From positions 1-64,000 of the forward strand of contig CAMAUL010000001.1 in NCBI GenBank assembly GCA_945861405.1: a DNA stretch of 64,000 bases. Reading direction: 5' to 3'. The DNA is from Candidatus Methylobacter oryzae (GTDB lineage Bacteria; Pseudomonadota; Gammaproteobacteria; Methylococcales; Methylomonadaceae). Numbering within the stretch: the stretch's first letter is position 1; each line of letters starts with the position of its first letter. The notes under the pieces are model-generated. The model was not told the origin of the DNA. It did not search any database and saw only the letters and a program-made list of their open reading frames with translations. The position numbers and the translations under genes are program-made. This document shows positions 32,624 to 43,824 of the stretch, piece by piece.

Positions 32624-32827
32624 TTATTCCCCTTCTTCGTCTTGAATAGACATGAGCAGATGCAAAATGGTTTGGCAAACTATCCACCAGATAAACGCAC
32701 CCAACAGGATTACCGGACTGTTACTTGAATAGCCCATAAAGCCCAACCCGACACCGCCGAAATTAGAAATCTTTTTCAATTCATCAGCAATTGATTTTCT
32801 GACTTCACGATCAAATTTTAGTTTCAT
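32624..32827 (-). CDS. Small membrane protein
   Basis: MKLKFDREVRKSIADELKKISNFGGVGLGFMGYSSNSPVILLGAFIWWIVCQTILHLLMSIQDEEGE; start inside the supplied ORF. Confidence 0.5.
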   Translation of the reverse strand: MKLKFDREVRKSIADELKKISNFGGVGLGFMGYSSNSPVILLGAFIWWIVCQTILHLLMSIQDEEGE

Positions 32828-32860
32828 GCTAAAGAATATATCATAAAAGCACCCACCACC

Positions 32861-32979
32861 CACAAAAAAACCACCCAACCCCGCGAAGGATTGGATGGTT
32901 TGTGTTGGGTTAAGGTACGATTAATACAGGTTATGCGTTTAATCGCGTGGGCAGAAAAGCGTTGCCCACCCTACCCGGC
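32861..32979. repeat. REP-like ~120-bp direct repeat, copy B
   Basis: Near-identical to 32369..32490. Confidence 0.85.
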
Positions 32980-32989
32980 TGCCTAGCTT

Positions 32990-33523
32990 TTAACGACATT
33001 CAGCCGGCGCATATTTAGCTGGAAGGTTACCGGCAACCATACCAGTAAGTCCACGGTTACCTGCCGTAACACTCGTTGCAGTGGCACAACCCCAATCAAT
33101 AGCGCCTGCTACACCGGCTGCTGGAAGTGCATTTTGCACATTCGGAGTAAATACTATCGTCTGGCCTAATGCATCGGTCGGTAAACCACTACCTGCTGCA
33201 CTTGTCAGAGTAACTGTAATCGCACCTGATGCAGCAACCTGTATATCGTCTACAAACTTGGATTGTTTCTCAGCTTGAAGCTTAGCGTTATACATGGCAA
33301 CCGCCGCTGTTATCCCAGCCATGCTATCCGTTTGAAATGCTTCACTGATTAATCCCTTAACAGCATCTCCTGCAATCACAGCTTCACTGACTTTTGAGCG
33401 AACGGTGTAATCCTGATAAGCCGGAATCGCTACCGCCGCCAAGATGCCAATGATCGCCACAACGATCATTAATTCGATTAAGGTAAAACCTTGTTGTGCT
33501 TTTTTGATAGATAATGCGTTCAT
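32990..33523 (-). CDS. pilA: Type IV major pilin-like protein
   Basis: [39 protein letters not shown]. Confidence 0.93.
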   Translation of the reverse strand: MNALSIKKAQQGFTLIELMIVVAIIGILAAVAIPAYQDYTVRSKVSEAVIAGDAVKGLISEAFQTDSMAGITAAVAMYNAKLQAEKQSKFVDDIQVAASGAITVTLTSAAGSGLPTDALGQTIVFTPNVQNALPAAGVAGAIDWGCATATSVTAGNRGLTGMVAGNLPAKYAPAECR

Positions 33524-33809
33524 GAGTCAATCCTCTTTAAATTAAAAATAAACCGCAACAAGACACATGCAGCAGCCATGCCAAACATTCTTACCTATCG
33601 ACATTTTGTTTTTCGAATTAATTGTAATCCACATTGAAACAACCACTTACATGCATTAAGAAAGATGATCCGCGCCAATAAAGCACTGCCCGCGCCGACC
33701 GAAAAACTGGTCACGGCAGAAATGCCTGCCAAAAAGACCTGCCATGCTAAAATGCCGCTAAAAAAACACTGCCAAATATATTGCACTCTTTTAAATCAAT
33801 GGCCCTAAC

Positions 33810-34268
33810 ATGCAACACGTCAGCCTTCACACAGCCACTACGTTAACCGAATGGAGCGAACGCACTATAAGACGCCGCGTTGCCGACGGTAGCTTACAGT
33901 GCGCTGCCAATAATGAGGCCCAACACAAAACCATGATCTGTTTCGACTCGATCAAACACGACATCTGCATTTCTCTAAATCCAGATGATATTGAGCTTAT
34001 TAAAAGCGCCGACTCAGGGGATGCAAAAGCTCAAAATGATTTGGCGTTGCTTTTTTTAGAGCATAACAAGCTGAAAAGCGCTGTCTATTGGCTGGAACTG
34101 GCGGCAAAGCAAAACTTTACCGATGCGATGCACTTGCTGGGGTGTTGTTATTTGGATGGCAACGGCTTACCTAAAGACGATAGCCTTGCCATGATGTGGA
34201 TTGCTAAAGCCGCTTCACTGGGCCATTCGATAGCGCTCGCCCAGATTCAGTCGATACGCGTAACTTAA
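33810..34268 (+). CDS. Sel1/TPR-like repeat protein
   Basis: GDAKAQNDLALLFLEHNKLKSAVYWLELAAKQNFTDAMHLLGCCYLDGNGLPKDDSLAMMWIAKAA. Confidence 0.78.
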   Translation: MQHVSLHTATTLTEWSERTIRRRVADGSLQCAANNEAQHKTMICFDSIKHDICISLNPDDIELIKSADSGDAKAQNDLALLFLEHNKLKSAVYWLELAAKQNFTDAMHLLGCCYLDGNGLPKDDSLAMMWIAKAASLGHSIALAQIQSIRVT

Positions 34269-34449
34269 AAGCTTGCGGATTTCGCTAACATCCTGAACAA
34301 CAAGCCAATCGTTACAAATTGCTAGATTCCACAATGCTTTATCCAAGTTATTTGACGAATAGTTACAAAATAAAGATTTTATAGAATGCAACTGACTATA
34401 TGTTGCTATAGTATGCGCATACACACCCAACATTAACGGAGTTTATACG

Positions 34450-34689
34450 ATGCAGACTCTAGCCAACACCACAAAGAAAGCAACCAACATTACTCTCTCG
34501 TCAGATGTATTGACCGAAGCGAAAGCATTGGGCATCAATATTTCGCAATCTTGCGACCAATTCTTACGCGAACTGGTACGTAATGAACGGGAAAGGTGCT
34601 GGCAGCAGGATAACGCCGATTTTATCGCCGCTTATAATCAAACTGTGACAGATGAAAGTTTGCCATTGGACTCATGGCGGTCATTTTAA
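34450..34689 (+). CDS. ccdA: CcdA-like antitoxin
   Basis: KKATNITLSSDVLTEAKALGINISQSCDQFLRELVRNERERCWQQDNADFIAAYN. Confidence 0.9.
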   Translation: MQTLANTTKKATNITLSSDVLTEAKALGINISQSCDQFLRELVRNERERCWQQDNADFIAAYNQTVTDESLPLDSWRSF

Positions 34690-34690
34690 T

Positions 34691-35008
34691 ATGCCGCGTT
34701 TTGATATCTATCGAAATATTGGTGAGCATGCTGAAACGACGCCGTATCTTCTGGATGTCCAAAGCGATTTGTTACAAGGCCTGGAAACCCGCATCGTCGT
34801 GCCGCTACGCAGACGCGATCGTTTTCCTGCCGTCAGTCTTCCCGCTAATCTTACGCCGACGTTCGAAATTGAAGGCGTCGAATGTCTACTGGAAACACCG
34901 AAGCTGGCCGCAGTGCCGCTCCGTTTGTTAAAAATGCCGGTCGCATCGCTTGCGTCCAGGCAGCTTGAAATTACTGCGACGCTGGATTTTCTATTTCAGG
35001 GGTTCTGA
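34691..35008 (+). CDS. ccdB: CcdB-like toxin
   Basis: MPRFDIYRNIGEHAETTPYLLDVQSDLLQGLETRIVVPLRR; 1 nt after ccdA. Confidence 0.93.
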   Translation: MPRFDIYRNIGEHAETTPYLLDVQSDLLQGLETRIVVPLRRRDRFPAVSLPANLTPTFEIEGVECLLETPKLAAVPLRLLKMPVASLASRQLEITATLDFLFQGF

Positions 35009-35041
35009 GCAAGCGCATCGTTTGCAAGTGATGCGCTTTGT

Positions 35042-35140
35042 TTACTGTCCTTTTTTTACATCCAACCATGTATCGTAAGCAAGATACGCCAGAAAACCCA
35101 CAAAACCAATCATCATCACAGCAAGCAAAATACTATTCAT
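35042..35140 (-). CDS. Very small single-TM protein (32 aa)
   Basis: Manual translation MNSILLAVMMIGFVGFLAYLAYDTWLDVKKGQ; overlaps the 3' end of 35133..35378. Confidence 0.5.
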   Translation of the reverse strand: MNSILLAVMMIGFVGFLAYLAYDTWLDVKKGQ

Positions 35141-35378
35141 TTTCCAAATCCTCCAATAACCGTTTTATCTGTTTGTAACTCCACAACGCAAAAGCCAAGC
35201 TACAAAAAAAGCCTGATGCGCATAGCAGCAATATCCAGAAACTAATCGTTAAATAATGCTCTGCCGCCCATCCCACCAACGCCATAACCATGGCTAACGC
35301 AGCAAAAAACATTTTTTCATGAAATGAAATTTCGGCTTTAATTCGTTCTATTTTTGGCATTTTAATCACTTGACCCAT
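35133..35378 (-). CDS. Small two-TM protein
   Basis: 81 aa; KIERIKAEISFHEKMFFAALAMVMALVGWAAEHYLTISFWILLLCASGFFCSLAFALWSYKQIKRLLEDLE. Confidence 0.6.
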   Translation of the reverse strand: MGQVIKMPKIERIKAEISFHEKMFFAALAMVMALVGWAAEHYLTISFWILLLCASGFFCSLAFALWSYKQIKRLLEDLENE

Positions 35379-35439
35379 AAAACCAGCTCAATTATACCAC
35401 TCCTCCGAAAACCGAGGACGGGGTTCATTTGTAACCGGC

Positions 35440-36876
35440 TTACTTTAACTTGGCCTTAAGCATTTTGTTCACTTCTCCGGGGTTAGCCTTGCCCTGCATC
35501 TCCTTCATGACTTGCCCGACAAAAAAGCCGAAGACCTTATCTTTACCACTACGGTATTGCTCAACCTGATCCTGGTTATCGGCAATAATTTTATCGATAA
35601 TGGCTTCTATCGCGCCGGTGTCGGTGATTTGTTTCAGGCCTTTGGCTTCGATGATTTGATCGGCTGTCGCCGTGCTCTGCCACAACTCTTCGAACACTTG
35701 CTTGGCAATCTTGCCGGAAATGGTGTCGTCGCTGATGCGTTTTAACAATCCGGCCAGACGTTCATGACTGACCGGCGAGTCGGTAATATCCAGGTCGGCT
35801 TTGTTAAGCACTGCCAGAAGATCGCCAGTTATCCAGTTGGCGCACATTTTTGCTTCACAAGCCGATTCCTTAACCACGGCTTCGAAATAATCAGCCATCT
35901 GACGGGAGGATGTCAGCAAGGTGGAGCTCTCTTCATCCAGATTGTAATCAGTTTTAAAACGCAGTTTTTTTGCTTGGGGTAATTCCGGCAGTTGGGCTTT
36001 TATTTGTGTTTTAAAGTTTTCATCAATCAGCACCGGCAACAGGTCGGGATCGGGGAAATACCGGTAATCATTGGCCTCTTCCTTACTGCGCATGGAACGG
36101 GTTTCATCCTTGTCGGAATCATACAGGCGGGTTTCCTGCACCACGGTGCCGCCGCTTTCTATCAGCTCTATTTGCCGCTCAATTTCGTGATTAATGGCTT
36201 TTTCGACAAACTTGAACGAGTTGATATTTTTGATTTCAGCCCGCGTACCGAATTCCTTCTGGCCTTTAGGACGCACCGAGACGTTGGCGTCACAGCGGAA
36301 CGAACCTTCCTGCATATTGCCATCGCAAATACCCAGATAGCGCACAAGTTCATGCATTTTCCGCATATAGGCCACGGCTTCTTTGGCTGAACTCATTTCC
36401 GGTTCGGAAACAATTTCCAGCAGCGGCGTACCGGCACGGTTTAAATCAATCCCGGTCAAGCCGTGAAAATCCTCATGCAGCGATTTACCGGCATCTTCTT
36501 CCAGGTGAGCGCGGGTGATGCCGATGCGTTTCGTTACGCCGTCAACATCAATATCCAAATGCCCGACACCGACGATAGGCAGATCCATCTGGCTGATTTG
36601 ATAACCTTTGGGCAAATCCGGATAAAAATAATTTTTCCTGGCGAAAACCGAATAGGGCGCGATATGCGCTTCGATGGCCATGCCGAAGATAACCGCTTTG
36701 CGCACGGCATCCTCATTCAATACCGGCAATACGCCCGGCAAACCTAAATCGACGGCGCAGGCTTGGGTATTGGGTTCCGCTCCGTAAGCAGTGGAAGCCC
36801 CGGAAAATATTTTGGATCTGGTGGCAAGTTGGGCGTGAATTTCCAGACCTATAACTGTTTCCCATTGTGAATTCAT
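35440..36876 (-). CDS. gatB: Aspartyl/glutamyl-tRNA amidotransferase subunit B
   Basis: [48 protein letters not shown]. Confidence 0.98.
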   Translation of the reverse strand: MNSQWETVIGLEIHAQLATRSKIFSGASTAYGAEPNTQACAVDLGLPGVLPVLNEDAVRKAVIFGMAIEAHIAPYSVFARKNYFYPDLPKGYQISQMDLPIVGVGHLDIDVDGVTKRIGITRAHLEEDAGKSLHEDFHGLTGIDLNRAGTPLLEIVSEPEMSSAKEAVAYMRKMHELVRYLGICDGNMQEGSFRCDANVSVRPKGQKEFGTRAEIKNINSFKFVEKAINHEIERQIELIESGGTVVQETRLYDSDKDETRSMRSKEEANDYRYFPDPDLLPVLIDENFKTQIKAQLPELPQAKKLRFKTDYNLDEESSTLLTSSRQMADYFEAVVKESACEAKMCANWITGDLLAVLNKADLDITDSPVSHERLAGLLKRISDDTISGKIAKQVFEELWQSTATADQIIEAKGLKQITDTGAIEAIIDKIIADNQDQVEQYRSGKDKVFGFFVGQVMKEMQGKANPGEVNKMLKAKLK

Positions 36877-36891
36877 TTTGGCAGCTCCTTT

Positions 36892-37497
36892 TTATTCGGC
36901 AAAAACGTCGGCTAGATCGATTTCCAGTTCGGGAAAAAGATAGGGTTTTGCGATGTCGTCGCCTGCGTGCATGGCGAATAGTTGATATTTTTCTGTATCT
37001 TGGTTCAACACAAACTGATAGACCGCTTGTTCATAGGGATAAACCAGCCAGTATTCGGTGACTCCGTTTTCCTGGTAAAGATCGTATTTAAGGCGCATTT
37101 CCCTCTTGGTATTGCCTGGAGATAACACTTCAATGACCCAGTCCGGCGCGCCGCTGCAACCTTGTACGGTCAATTTTTCAGGATCGCAAATCACACATAA
37201 ATCGGGTTGCACGACGCTGAAAATCTCCCGGTCGGCTAACGTCGATTTTCGCCGGTTGTATAGGCTCACATCAAACGGCGCGTGAAAAACCTGACAAGGT
37301 TTTTTATGTAAATGATTCCCGATAATAACCAATAGATTGCGTGAAAGACGTTGATGTTTCACATTCGGCGCAGGCGCCATCAACATGATTTTACCGCGTA
37401 TCAGTTCAACGGTTTCCTCCAGTTGCCAGGTCAAGTAATCGGCATAGCTGTAAGTGGCGTTTAAATCTAACTGCGAAAGTTGCGTAATAGTGGTCAT
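36892..37497 (-). CDS. Uma2 family (PD-(D/E)XK) putative endonuclease
   Basis: ELIRGKIMLMAPAPNVKHQRLSRNL; VVQPDLCVICDPEKL; PDWVIEVLSPGNTKREMRLKYDLYQENGVTEYWLV. Confidence 0.88.
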   Translation of the reverse strand: MTTITQLSQLDLNATYSYADYLTWQLEETVELIRGKIMLMAPAPNVKHQRLSRNLLVIIGNHLHKKPCQVFHAPFDVSLYNRRKSTLADREIFSVVQPDLCVICDPEKLTVQGCSGAPDWVIEVLSPGNTKREMRLKYDLYQENGVTEYWLVYPYEQAVYQFVLNQDTEKYQLFAMHAGDDIAKPYLFPELEIDLADVFAE

Positions 37498-37503
37498 AGT
37501 CGT

Positions 37504-38955
37504 TTACTCAAAATCGTTAGGGATAAGTTGATGCCAGTCAGTTACTTGCTGATACTGATGGGCGATATTCAACAACCGGTCTTCGGCAAAATAATTGCCG
37601 ATGATCTGCAAGCCTACCGGTTTGCCTTCGACAAACCCTGCGGGAACCGACATGGCCGGGACTCCGGCAAGATTGATCGCAATCGTGTAAATATCGGATA
37701 AATACATTTCAATCGGATTGCCTATTTTCTCGCCGATACCGAACGCGGTGGATGGCGTGACCGGCCCCATCATCACATCGACTTCAGACAGCGCTGCTTT
37801 AAAATCTTCGCTGATCAATCGGCGAATTTTTTGCGCCTTAATATAATAAGCATCGTAATAACCGGTCGACAACGCATAAGTCCCCATCAGGATACGGCGC
37901 TTAACTTCCTTGCCAAAACCTTCACCGCGCGAACGGGTGTAAAGATCGGTTAAGTCCGCCGGATTTTCACAGCGGTAGCCGAACCGCACGCCGTCAAAAC
38001 GCGACAGGTTGGCCGAGCACTCCGCCGGGGCAATAACATAATAAGCGGGAATGGCCAGTTTAAGACTGGGCATCGATATTTCCGTGACTTTAGCGCCTAA
38101 TTTCCGATATTCGTCGATAGCGGCTTCTATCGTTGCGGCCACATCGGCATTTAGTCCTTCGCCGAAAAATTCTTTGGGCAAACCGATTTTTAAACCTTCG
38201 AGGCTGTTATTTAACCCGACCCTATAATCGGGGACAGGCAAATCGACGCTGGTTGAATCCTTGTCGTCGAAACCGGCCATGGTTTGCAGCATGATAGCCG
38301 CATCCTCGGCACTACGGGTCATCGGCCCGCCTTGATCCAAACTGGAGGCATAGGCAATCATGCCGTAACGGGACACCCGTCCATAGGTCGGTTTCAATCC
38401 GGTAATGCCGCAAAGAGCGGCAGGTTGGCGTATCGAGCCGCCGGTGTCGGTGCCTGTCGCACAAACCGCAAGCCGCGCCGCAACAGCCGCCGCCGAACCG
38501 CCTGAAGAACCGCCAGGAACGGTGTTAGTATCCCAGGGATTTTTGACTGCGCCGTAATAGCTGGTTTCATTGGACGAACCCATCGCAAACTCGTCCATGT
38601 TCAGTTTGCCCAGCATCACCGCACCGGCGTTATTAAATTTATCCACCACCGTCGCATTGTAGGGGGCGATAAAATTATCCAGAATTTTCGAACCGCAGCT
38701 GGTTTTAACGCCCTCGGTGCAGAAAATGTCTTTTTGCGCAACCGGGATGCCGGTTAACAGTTCCGCGTCACCGATTGCGAGTCTTGCATCGGCTGCTTTA
38801 GCTTGCTCTAAGGCTAACTCTTCGGTGACGGTGATATAAGCATTAAGTACGCTGTGTTGTTTAATTCTGTCTAAAAAAGCCGTGGTCAATTCCACGCTTG
38901 AAAACTGGCCGGAACGCAAGCCCTTGGCTAATTCCGCAATTGATTTGTTATGCAT
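37504..38955 (-). CDS. gatA: Aspartyl/glutamyl-tRNA amidotransferase subunit A
   Basis: Amidase signature [34 protein letters not shown]. Confidence 0.98.
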   Translation of the reverse strand: MHNKSIAELAKGLRSGQFSSVELTTAFLDRIKQHSVLNAYITVTEELALEQAKAADARLAIGDAELLTGIPVAQKDIFCTEGVKTSCGSKILDNFIAPYNATVVDKFNNAGAVMLGKLNMDEFAMGSSNETSYYGAVKNPWDTNTVPGGSSGGSAAAVAARLAVCATGTDTGGSIRQPAALCGITGLKPTYGRVSRYGMIAYASSLDQGGPMTRSAEDAAIMLQTMAGFDDKDSTSVDLPVPDYRVGLNNSLEGLKIGLPKEFFGEGLNADVAATIEAAIDEYRKLGAKVTEISMPSLKLAIPAYYVIAPAECSANLSRFDGVRFGYRCENPADLTDLYTRSRGEGFGKEVKRRILMGTYALSTGYYDAYYIKAQKIRRLISEDFKAALSEVDVMMGPVTPSTAFGIGEKIGNPIEMYLSDIYTIAINLAGVPAMSVPAGFVEGKPVGLQIIGNYFAEDRLLNIAHQYQQVTDWHQLIPNDFE

Positions 38956-38972
38956 AGTTGTTACTGCTCCCT

Positions 38973-39263
38973 TTACTCAATCACTTTGGGTACTAAATAA
39001 AGTCCCGCTTCGACTTGCGGCGCAATAGCCTGGAATTTTTCGCGCTTGTCCTGTTCGGTGACCACATCGGCCCGCAACCTTTGTACCTGATCCATCGGGT
39101 GAGCCATAGGCTCGACGTTATCGGTGTCAAGGTCGCTCATTTGCGTCATCAAATCCAGCATCCCGGACAAGTCATTTGTATAAGAGGCAACATCCTTCTC
39201 CTCGATGCCCAGTCGCGCTAAATGCGCTATTTTCTTCACATCATCTGCCGTTAAAGACACCAT
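38973..39263 (-). CDS. gatC: Aspartyl/glutamyl-tRNA amidotransferase subunit C
   Basis: [36 protein letters not shown]. Confidence 0.96.
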   Translation of the reverse strand: MVSLTADDVKKIAHLARLGIEEKDVASYTNDLSGMLDLMTQMSDLDTDNVEPMAHPMDQVQRLRADVVTEQDKREKFQAIAPQVEAGLYLVPKVIE

Positions 39264-39376
39264 TTAACTCCCAATAAAAATTTCAGAGATTCTATACGTT
39301 ATTATGTTTATAATACTTTATATCTTGCTCAAACACCCGCTTGATTGATAAAGTAATACACAACCATTCCCCTTGA

Positions 39377-40435
<1,059 letters not shown>

Positions 40436-40568
40436 TCAAGCGTCATCCTGCCTACCCTTAAAAGTGTTTATTTAGGCAGCAACAAAAACCGCAGGTTGGG
40501 GCTCATACCTCACCCCCAGCCTGCGGAGCGTTCCCAATATTTTTTAACTGGACATTGAGGCACCTGCT

Positions 40569-41468
40569 ATAAAACTTTTATTTGCTACCGGCCCTTCCAT
40601 CAACACCCGCCTACTTGTGGCAATCATCGCGTCAGTTGCCTTACTGATAACTGAGCACACCAGCCATAAATTGGACTCGCTTCGAGCCGCATTATCCGTT
40701 GTTGTCGACCCGTTAAAATATCTAATTGATTTGCCGACCGTATTGCTTGAGCAAGCCGGTGATGCTGTCAGCACCTATTCGTCCTTAAAAAAAGAAAACA
40801 CCCATTTACGCGAAGAACAATTCATCGACAAAACCCGATTGCTTAAATTCGACTCGCTGGAAAAAGAAAATATTCGTCTGCGTGCGTTACTGGAAAACTC
40901 GTTCAAACTCGGCGAACAACTGTTGATTGCAGAACTACTGTCCATCAATACCGCGCCCTACGAAAATATAGTAGTGGTCAACAAAGGCACCCGTTTTGGC
41001 GTCCACCCCCAACAACCGGTACTGGATGCGAACGGCGTGGTCGGGCAGGTTTTTCGCGCTTTGCCGTTCACCTCCGAAATCATGCTAATTACCGATCCGA
41101 ACCACGCCATCCCGGTTCAAGTCAATCGTAACGGCCTGTTGACCATTGCGATAGGCAGCGGCCAGCTCAACCGGCTTAACCTGCCTTTTTTACCGAATAA
41201 TGCGGACATTCGCCCCGGCGACCTGCTGATAACATCGGGTTTAGGCGGCACCTTCCCATCGGGCTATCCGGTTGCCGTGGTTGATGATTTTACCCCAATC
41301 ACCAACAAGCCTTTCGTCAACATCACCGCCACCCCCAAAGCCATGCTGGATAGAAACAGGGAGCTGCTGATCGTCTGGAGCGACTCATCCCCGGTTTCTC
41401 TGACCACGCAGCCGTCGGCACCCAACGAAAAAACGCCCGAAGGTGAAGGCGCAGGGACAGCCCCGTGA
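40569..41468 (+). CDS. mreC: Rod shape-determining protein MreC
   Basis: Family match from 40617 (VAIIASVALLITEHTSHKLDSLR); frame continues upstream to IKLLFATGPSINTRLL with a GAGG 8 nt before an ATA codon; start uncertain (40569 or GTG 40617). Confidence 0.9.
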   Translation: MKLLFATGPSINTRLLVAIIASVALLITEHTSHKLDSLRAALSVVVDPLKYLIDLPTVLLEQAGDAVSTYSSLKKENTHLREEQFIDKTRLLKFDSLEKENIRLRALLENSFKLGEQLLIAELLSINTAPYENIVVVNKGTRFGVHPQQPVLDANGVVGQVFRALPFTSEIMLITDPNHAIPVQVNRNGLLTIAIGSGQLNRLNLPFLPNNADIRPGDLLITSGLGGTFPSGYPVAVVDDFTPITNKPFVNITATPKAMLDRNRELLIVWSDSSPVSLTTQPSAPNEKTPEGEGAGTAP

Positions 41469-41950
41469 TCGATAGCCAGCCCGACTTTGGCCGCATTGTT
41501 TTGACTATTCTCGTGGCAATGTGCTTAAGGATTGCGCCCTGGCCGGGTTTTTTAGCCGACATCAACCCTGACTGGGTGTTACTGGTGCTTATCTACTGGG
41601 CACTTGCCGTGCCGGAAAGCGCCGGCATCTTTAATGCCTGGACATTCGGCCTGCTGACCGATGTATTGACTGGCAGAGTATTCGGTCAATATGCGCTGTC
41701 CTATTCGTTGATTATTTATTGTTGCCTGATGCTGCACAAACGCTTGCGCCAATTTCCATTGCCGCAACAGGGCTTGTTTATTTTTTGTTGTCTGCTGTTC
41801 TCCCAAGTGCTGCTGTTCTGGCTAAAGAATATTCAACACCCCGATCAACTACACGCTTCTTTCTGGCTACCTGTTTTTACCGGCACACTCTGCTGGCCCC
41901 TAATATATATAGCACTGCGCCGTGTCCGTTTGTCACGTCGCGCTAAATAA
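41465..41950 (+). CDS. mreD: Rod shape-determining protein MreD
   Basis: Hydrophobic 161 aa, ADINPDWVLLVLIYWALAVPESAGIFNAWTFGLLTDVLTGRVFGQYAL; follows mreC. Confidence 0.93.
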   Translation: MIDSQPDFGRIVLTILVAMCLRIAPWPGFLADINPDWVLLVLIYWALAVPESAGIFNAWTFGLLTDVLTGRVFGQYALSYSLIIYCCLMLHKRLRQFPLPQQGLFIFCCLLFSQVLLFWLKNIQHPDQLHASFWLPVFTGTLCWPLIYIALRRVRLSRRAK

Positions 41951-41967
41951 AACCCGTCACAGCTGTT

Positions 41968-43824
41968 ATGTCTCGCACCTATACCATTAAAAATAAGCTA
42001 GTAGAGAGCCGTCTATTTCTTAACCGTATTGTTGCGGCCTTTATTTTGATTCTGCTGTTAACTTCCGGCCTGATTGTGCGCCTGGTTTATCTGCAAATTG
42101 TCGGGCATGAGCATTACGCAACGCTGGCAAAAGACAACAGCATTAAAATCGAACCGCTGGTGCCGACCCGGGGCATTATTTATGACCGCCACGGCAAAGT
42201 GCTGGCCGACAACACGCAATCGTACAGTCTTGATCTGATTCCCGAGCAAATCAAGGATCTTGACGGCACTTTGCAACGCTTACAAAAACTGCTCAACATT
42301 TCTGACGAAAAAATCGACCAGTTCCAAAAACAACGCAAACGACAAAAACGCTTCGTCAGCACACCCTTGTTAATCAGCATGACCGACGAGGAACTTGCCA
42401 AATTTGCGGTAGTCAGGCCTTATTTCCCAGGCGTCGACTTTCAGGCTCGTCTGGTTCGACATTACCCCTACGCCGACTTGGCCTCCCATGTGGTCGGTTA
42501 TGTAGGCCGCATCAACGAAGCGGAAATGAAGACTCTGCCCATCGCCGAATATCGGGGCTCCAGCCATGTCGGCAAGATAGGCATAGAAAACACCTATGAA
42601 ACCGAGCTGCACGGCAAGACCGGCTATGCAGAAATAGAAACCAATGTCCAAGCTCGGGCGATCAACACGGTGAACTCGGTTCTCCCTGTGCCGGGCGAGA
42701 ACCTGTATCTGACGCTGGACATCGACCTGCAAAAAACCGCCTATGATGCATTGGGCGACTTCAATGGCGCAGTAGTCGCCATTGACATTAAAACCGGCGG
42801 CGTACTGGTTTTTGTCAGTCGCCCCGGTTTTGACCCCAACCCTTTTGTTATCGGCATCGCCAACGATGCCTATCAGGCGCTGCAATCCTCCGAAAACCAA
42901 CCGCTTTATAACCGCGCATTGCGCGGCTTATATCCGCCGGGTTCAACCATCAAGCCGTTTATTGCACTGGCCGGACTCGAGTACAATGCGATCAGCGCCG
43001 AGCATAAGCTGTTCTGTCCCGGCTATTATCAACTGCCCAATGTCAGCCACCATTATCGGGATTGGAAAAAAGGCGGCCATGGCTCGGTTGCTATGAGCGA
43101 TGCCATTACCCAATCCTGCGACGTGTATTTTTACACCCTGGCATCAATCCTGGGCATAGACCGGATGCACAATTTCTTGCGGCACTTCGGTTTCGGCGAA
43201 AAAACCGGCATTGACCTCGCTGGAGAAAAGCAGGGCTTGTTGCCCTCGCGCGAGTGGAAGCGCAGCCAACACAATCAGTCCTGGTATCCGGGAGAAACCC
43301 TGATCACGGGGATAGGCCAGGGATTTCTCCAGGTTTCACCGATACAGCTGGCCAAAGCCGTTGCCACCTTGGCGAATAAAGGCCAAGTGGTCACACCTTT
43401 TCTGGTGAAACATGCGATCAACCCGGATTCCGTAGACCCTGACATGGAAACCCAGCTGGGCAACATTGAGCTTAAACCCGAAAACATCAATACCATCATC
43501 TCGGCCATGGTCAATGTTATCCATGATCCCCACGGCACTGCCAAAAGCATCGGCAAAGACATTAACTACCAAATCGCCGGAAAAACCGGGACTGCTCAGG
43601 TTTTTAACATCAAGCAGGATGCCAAATACAACGAAAACGACATCGACTTCAAATTACGCGATCATGCCTTATTTATTTCTTTCGCCCCGGCTGCCGATCC
43701 CAAAATTGCAGTGGCCGTCATCGTTGAAAACGGCGGTCACGGCGGTTCAGTCGCAGCGCCCATCGCGGGACAGGTTATCAAGCAATATTTAGGGGACAAT
43801 AGTGAAAACAGAAACCCGGAGTGA
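41968..43824 (+). CDS. mrdA: Penicillin-binding protein 2
   Basis: PTRGIIYDRHGKVLADN; YPPGSTIKPF; KTGTAQ. Confidence 0.97.
   Translation: MSRTYTIKNKLVESRLFLNRIVAAFILILLLTSGLIVRLVYLQIVGHEHYATLAKDNSIKIEPLVPTRGIIYDRHGKVLADNTQSYSLDLIPEQIKDLDGTLQRLQKLLNISDEKIDQFQKQRKRQKRFVSTPLLISMTDEELAKFAVVRPYFPGVDFQARLVRHYPYADLASHVVGYVGRINEAEMKTLPIAEYRGSSHVGKIGIENTYETELHGKTGYAEIETNVQARAINTVNSVLPVPGENLYLTLDIDLQKTAYDALGDFNGAVVAIDIKTGGVLVFVSRPGFDPNPFVIGIANDAYQALQSSENQPLYNRALRGLYPPGSTIKPFIALAGLEYNAISAEHKLFCPGYYQLPNVSHHYRDWKKGGHGSVAMSDAITQSCDVYFYTLASILGIDRMHNFLRHFGFGEKTGIDLAGEKQGLLPSREWKRSQHNQSWYPGETLITGIGQGFLQVSPIQLAKAVATLANKGQVVTPFLVKHAINPDSVDPDMETQLGNIELKPENINTIISAMVNVIHDPHGTAKSIGKDINYQIAGKTGTAQVFNIKQDAKYNENDIDFKLRDHALFISFAPAADPKIAVAVIVENGGHGGSVAAPIAGQVIKQYLGDNSENRNPE

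Noticed and set aside
33595-33786. Minus-strand 63-aa ORF upstream of pilin
   Set aside because: No recognisable family or RBS; not reported as a gene.
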